Shown in pieces: positions 6,529 through 8,136 of a DNA stretch of 8,136 nucleotides. The translations under genes and the position numbers were made by a program. Source of the stretch: Verrucomicrobiota bacterium (GTDB taxonomy: Bacteria; Verrucomicrobiota; Verrucomicrobiae; Chthoniobacterales; UBA10450); assembly GCA_003219495.1 (NCBI GenBank), contig QHOZ01000210.1:9944-18079 (forward strand), read 5' to 3'. Position 1 is the stretch's first letter. Each line of letters starts with the position of its first letter. The notes below the pieces were generated by a model. It searched no databases. It was not told where the DNA came from and worked only from the letters and a program-made list of their open reading frames with translations.

Positions 6529-6534
6529 CCGCAC

Positions 6535-7833
6535 ATGAGAAACCGCAAAGCCGCCGTCATTTTCATTCTGATCACGGTCATGCTCGACATGATCGCGATC
6601 GGATTGATCGCTCCGGTGCTGCCGAAACTGATTCTCGATTTTCTCGGCGGCAATATGACGAGCGCCGCGAATTGGAACGGCTGGTTCGCGTTCGTCTTCG
6701 CGATCATGCAGTTTTCCTTCTCTCCGCTGCTCGGTGTGCTTTCCGATAAATTTGGCCGGCGCCCGATTATCCTGCTCTCCAATCTCGGACTTGGACTGGA
6801 CTACATCGTGATGGCGCTCGCACCGACGATGAGCTGGTTGTTCATCGGCCGAATCATTTCCGGCCTCACTTCGTCGAGCATCCCGACTGCGATGGCTTAT
6901 ATCTCCGACGTGACGCCGAAGGAAAAGCGCGCCGGCGCATTCGGATTGATCGGCATGGCGTTCGGAGTTGGTTTCATTCTTGGCCCGGCGATCGGTGGTT
7001 ATCTGGGAGACATTGATTCGCGGTTGCCATTTTGGGTCGCCGCCGGATTTAGCCTAACGAATTGGCTCTGGGGATTTTTCTTCGTTCCCGAATCGTTGCC
7101 GCAAGATCGGCGGAAAGAATTCGCGCTGCGTCGCGCGAATCCGGTCGGCTCGCTTGTGTTGCTGCGTTCGCATCCCGAGCTTTGGCGACTCGCGACAATC
7201 CAGTTCCTCGCTTACATCGCGCACAATGCATTCAGCGTCTGGGCGCTCTACGCAATTTATCGATTCGACTGGACCGGAAATATGGTGGGCCGTTCGCTGA
7301 CCGTGGTTGGAATCTGCACGGCCGCAATTTCCGCGGGAGTGACGCCGTTCATGGTCAGACGTTTCGGCGAGAAGCGCACGCTTTACATCGGCCAATTCTT
7401 TGGCGCGGTCGGAATGTTCGTTGCCGGCCTGGCGGGAAGCGGTTGGGTCCTGTTCGCTTCGATTCCGATCATTTCGCTTTGGAACATTTCCATGCCGGCT
7501 GCGCAAAGCATGATGACGCATCGCGTGAGCGAGCGCGAACAAGGCGAGCTCCAGGGCGCGATTGGAAGCATGCGTTCGATCACGTTCGTGATCGGCCCGA
7601 TTTTATTTTCGCAGATCTTCGCCTATTTCATTAATCCGAAACATTCGTTTCATGTTCCGGGCGCGCCCTACTATCTCGGGGCGGCTTTGCTTTTCGCGGC
7701 GATGACAATGTCCACACGGATCCGGCCGGACCCCGTATCCCACGCAGTCACGCCCGACTCGGGCATGTCGCTTCCGCCGGAAGAGATCGCGGCCGGCGCC
7801 GCGCCAATTGCCGAACCAAAAGAAAACGTTTGA
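6535..7833 (+). CDS. TetA-like MFS drug:H+ antiporter family transporter
   Basis: A 432-residue inner-membrane transporter of the 12-helix drug:H+ antiporter (TCR/Tet) branch of the major facilitator superfamily. It follows TetA(B/C)-type proteins along its length: LDMIAIGLIAPVLP in helix 1 with Asp18, motif A GVLSDKFGRRP at 67-77 in the loop between helices 2 and 3, GLDYIVMA with Asp89, GRIISGLTSSS, motif C ending GPAIGG at 150-155, FFFVPESLP before the central loop, and QGELQGAIGSM in the second half. The Pro/Ala-rich 40-residue tail is not typical of TetA. Export of a small drug-like molecule by proton exchange is expected from the family; tetracycline as substrate cannot be claimed. The ATG at 6535 aligns with the TetA N-terminus; an in-frame GTG at 6454 would add 27 residues including a short hydrophobic run. 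No Shine-Dalgarno sequence precedes either start. No TetR-type regulator is adjacent. Confidence 0.93.
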   Translation: MRNRKAAVIFILITVMLDMIAIGLIAPVLPKLILDFLGGNMTSAANWNGWFAFVFAIMQFSFSPLLGVLSDKFGRRPIILLSNLGLGLDYIVMALAPTMSWLFIGRIISGLTSSSIPTAMAYISDVTPKEKRAGAFGLIGMAFGVGFILGPAIGGYLGDIDSRLPFWVAAGFSLTNWLWGFFFVPESLPQDRRKEFALRRANPVGSLVLLRSHPELWRLATIQFLAYIAHNAFSVWALYAIYRFDWTGNMVGRSLTVVGICTAAISAGVTPFMVRRFGEKRTLYIGQFFGAVGMFVAGLAGSGWVLFASIPIISLWNISMPAAQSMMTHRVSEREQGELQGAIGSMRSITFVIGPILFSQIFAYFINPKHSFHVPGAPYYLGAALLFAAMTMSTRIRPDPVSHAVTPDSGMSLPPEEIAAGAAPIAEPKENV

Positions 7834-7835
7834 GG

Positions 7836-7856
7836 AATCGCGCACCCTCGGCGATT
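7836..7856 (+). repeat. short stem-loop between transporter and downstream gene
   Basis: AATCGC (7836-7841) and GCGATT (7851-7856) form a 6-bp stem with a 9-nt loop, 2 nt after the transporter stop and 8 nt before the next start. There is no T-tract, so complete termination is unlikely; it could tune expression between the two genes. Confidence 0.25.
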
Positions 7857-7864
7857 GAGTCTGC

Positions 7865-8136
7865 GTGAAAGCGGCTGCGCGTTGGCTGATCGTTGTCACG
7901 GTAATTTTCTCCTGGCTCGCGCTTTCGAATCACTGCGTTGTCACCGCGCTCGCTGCGAAAGGGCAATCCAAGCAAAGCGGTTGCCCGTTTCATTCAAAGC
8001 CGACTAAAGAGCAACCGCGCTTGATTGAGTGCTGCAAAATTCTGCGTGCAATTCCGACAACGCCCGCGAAGGAGCTGGCCCCGGCAATTGTGGATCTTCT
8101 GCCGCTCAATAATGCGCTGCACGAATTGGCGATGCT
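7865..8136 (+). CDS. small exported Cys/His-containing protein, partial
   Basis: An open frame of 90 codons that continues past the window edge. It starts at GTG (MKAAARWLIVVTVIFSWLAL) after an in-frame TGA at 7856-7858. Residues 1-30 form a signal peptide with a basic start, a hydrophobic core and likely cleavage after TALA. The mature part has GCPFHSK at 39-45 and ECCKILRA at 55-62, then a helix-like segment with LAPAIVDLLPLNNALHELAM. Three mature cysteines (40, 56, 57) and nearby histidine could bind a metal or form disulfides; this is inference. I recognise no named family, though exported proteins with a CPxH and a CCK motif are, as I recall, frequent in Verrucomicrobiota. It lies 31 bp after the transporter gene on the same strand, so cotranscription is possible. 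Confidence 0.65.
   Translation, partial: MKAAARWLIVVTVIFSWLALSNHCVVTALAAKGQSKQSGCPFHSKPTKEQPRLIECCKILRAIPTTPAKELAPAIVDLLPLNNALHELAM

Noticed and set aside
6454..6534. 27-residue N-terminal extension of the transporter from a GTG
   Set aside because: The ATG at 6535 matches the TetA-family N-terminus, and the extension would be translated through the terminator-like hairpin. It remains a weak alternative.
6535..7833. Calling the transporter a tetracycline resistance determinant
   Set aside because: The family resemblance is clear, but substrate range varies widely in this branch, and no TetR gene or mobile element is nearby.

Overview
The window looks like a piece of chromosome from a moderately GC-rich Gram-negative bacterium, most likely of the Verrucomicrobiota (Chthoniobacterales-like soil lineages). 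This is inferred from three things: a PEP-CTERM surface protein, the N-terminus of a membrane protein family common in that phylum, and small uncharacterised proteins of a type seen there. Most starts lack an obvious Shine-Dalgarno sequence; terC is the clear exception. No phage, insertion sequence, CRISPR array, tRNA or rRNA gene was seen.

Region 1 (1-3748) is an S-adenosylmethionine (SAM) cycle module. A cysteine-free fusion of an ArsR-type winged helix to a class I SAM-dependent methyltransferase (184-1119, minus) is divergent from metK and ahcY (plus). A 66-bp gap separates the two directions. It holds an inverted repeat (GATAT-N6-ATATC) that overlaps face-to-face promoter-like hexamers. 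MetK makes SAM, methyltransferases turn it into S-adenosylhomocysteine (SAH), and AhcY removes SAH, so the fusion protein is a good candidate for a SAM/SAH-responsive regulator. The metK gene is broken as it stands: about 24 conserved active-site codons are missing and the frame shifts at the junction. The pattern fits a 79-nt deletion between CGACGCG repeats, or an assembly error. A partial membrane-protein gene (1-118, minus) lies downstream of the regulator.

Region 2 (3745-6386) is a minus-strand run. In transcription order it holds an uncharacterised protein with an Ig/Fn3-like C-terminus, a long hairpin that may terminate it, a small lipoprotein, a TerC-family membrane protein, and a PEP-CTERM protein. 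The PEP-CTERM stop codon overlaps the ahcY stop codon tail-to-tail.

Region 3 (6387-8136) reads on the plus strand. A TetA-like drug:H+ antiporter family transporter is preceded by a hairpin and T7 tract that look like an intrinsic terminator just before its start codon. A small exported Cys/His-containing protein follows and runs off the window end.

Noncoding stretches are all short. Gaps 119-183, 4411-4469 and 5190-5238 hold nothing recognisable beyond the terC ribosome binding site. The gaps at 1120-1184, 5611-5726, 6387-6534 and 7834-7864 hold the sites described in the entries.
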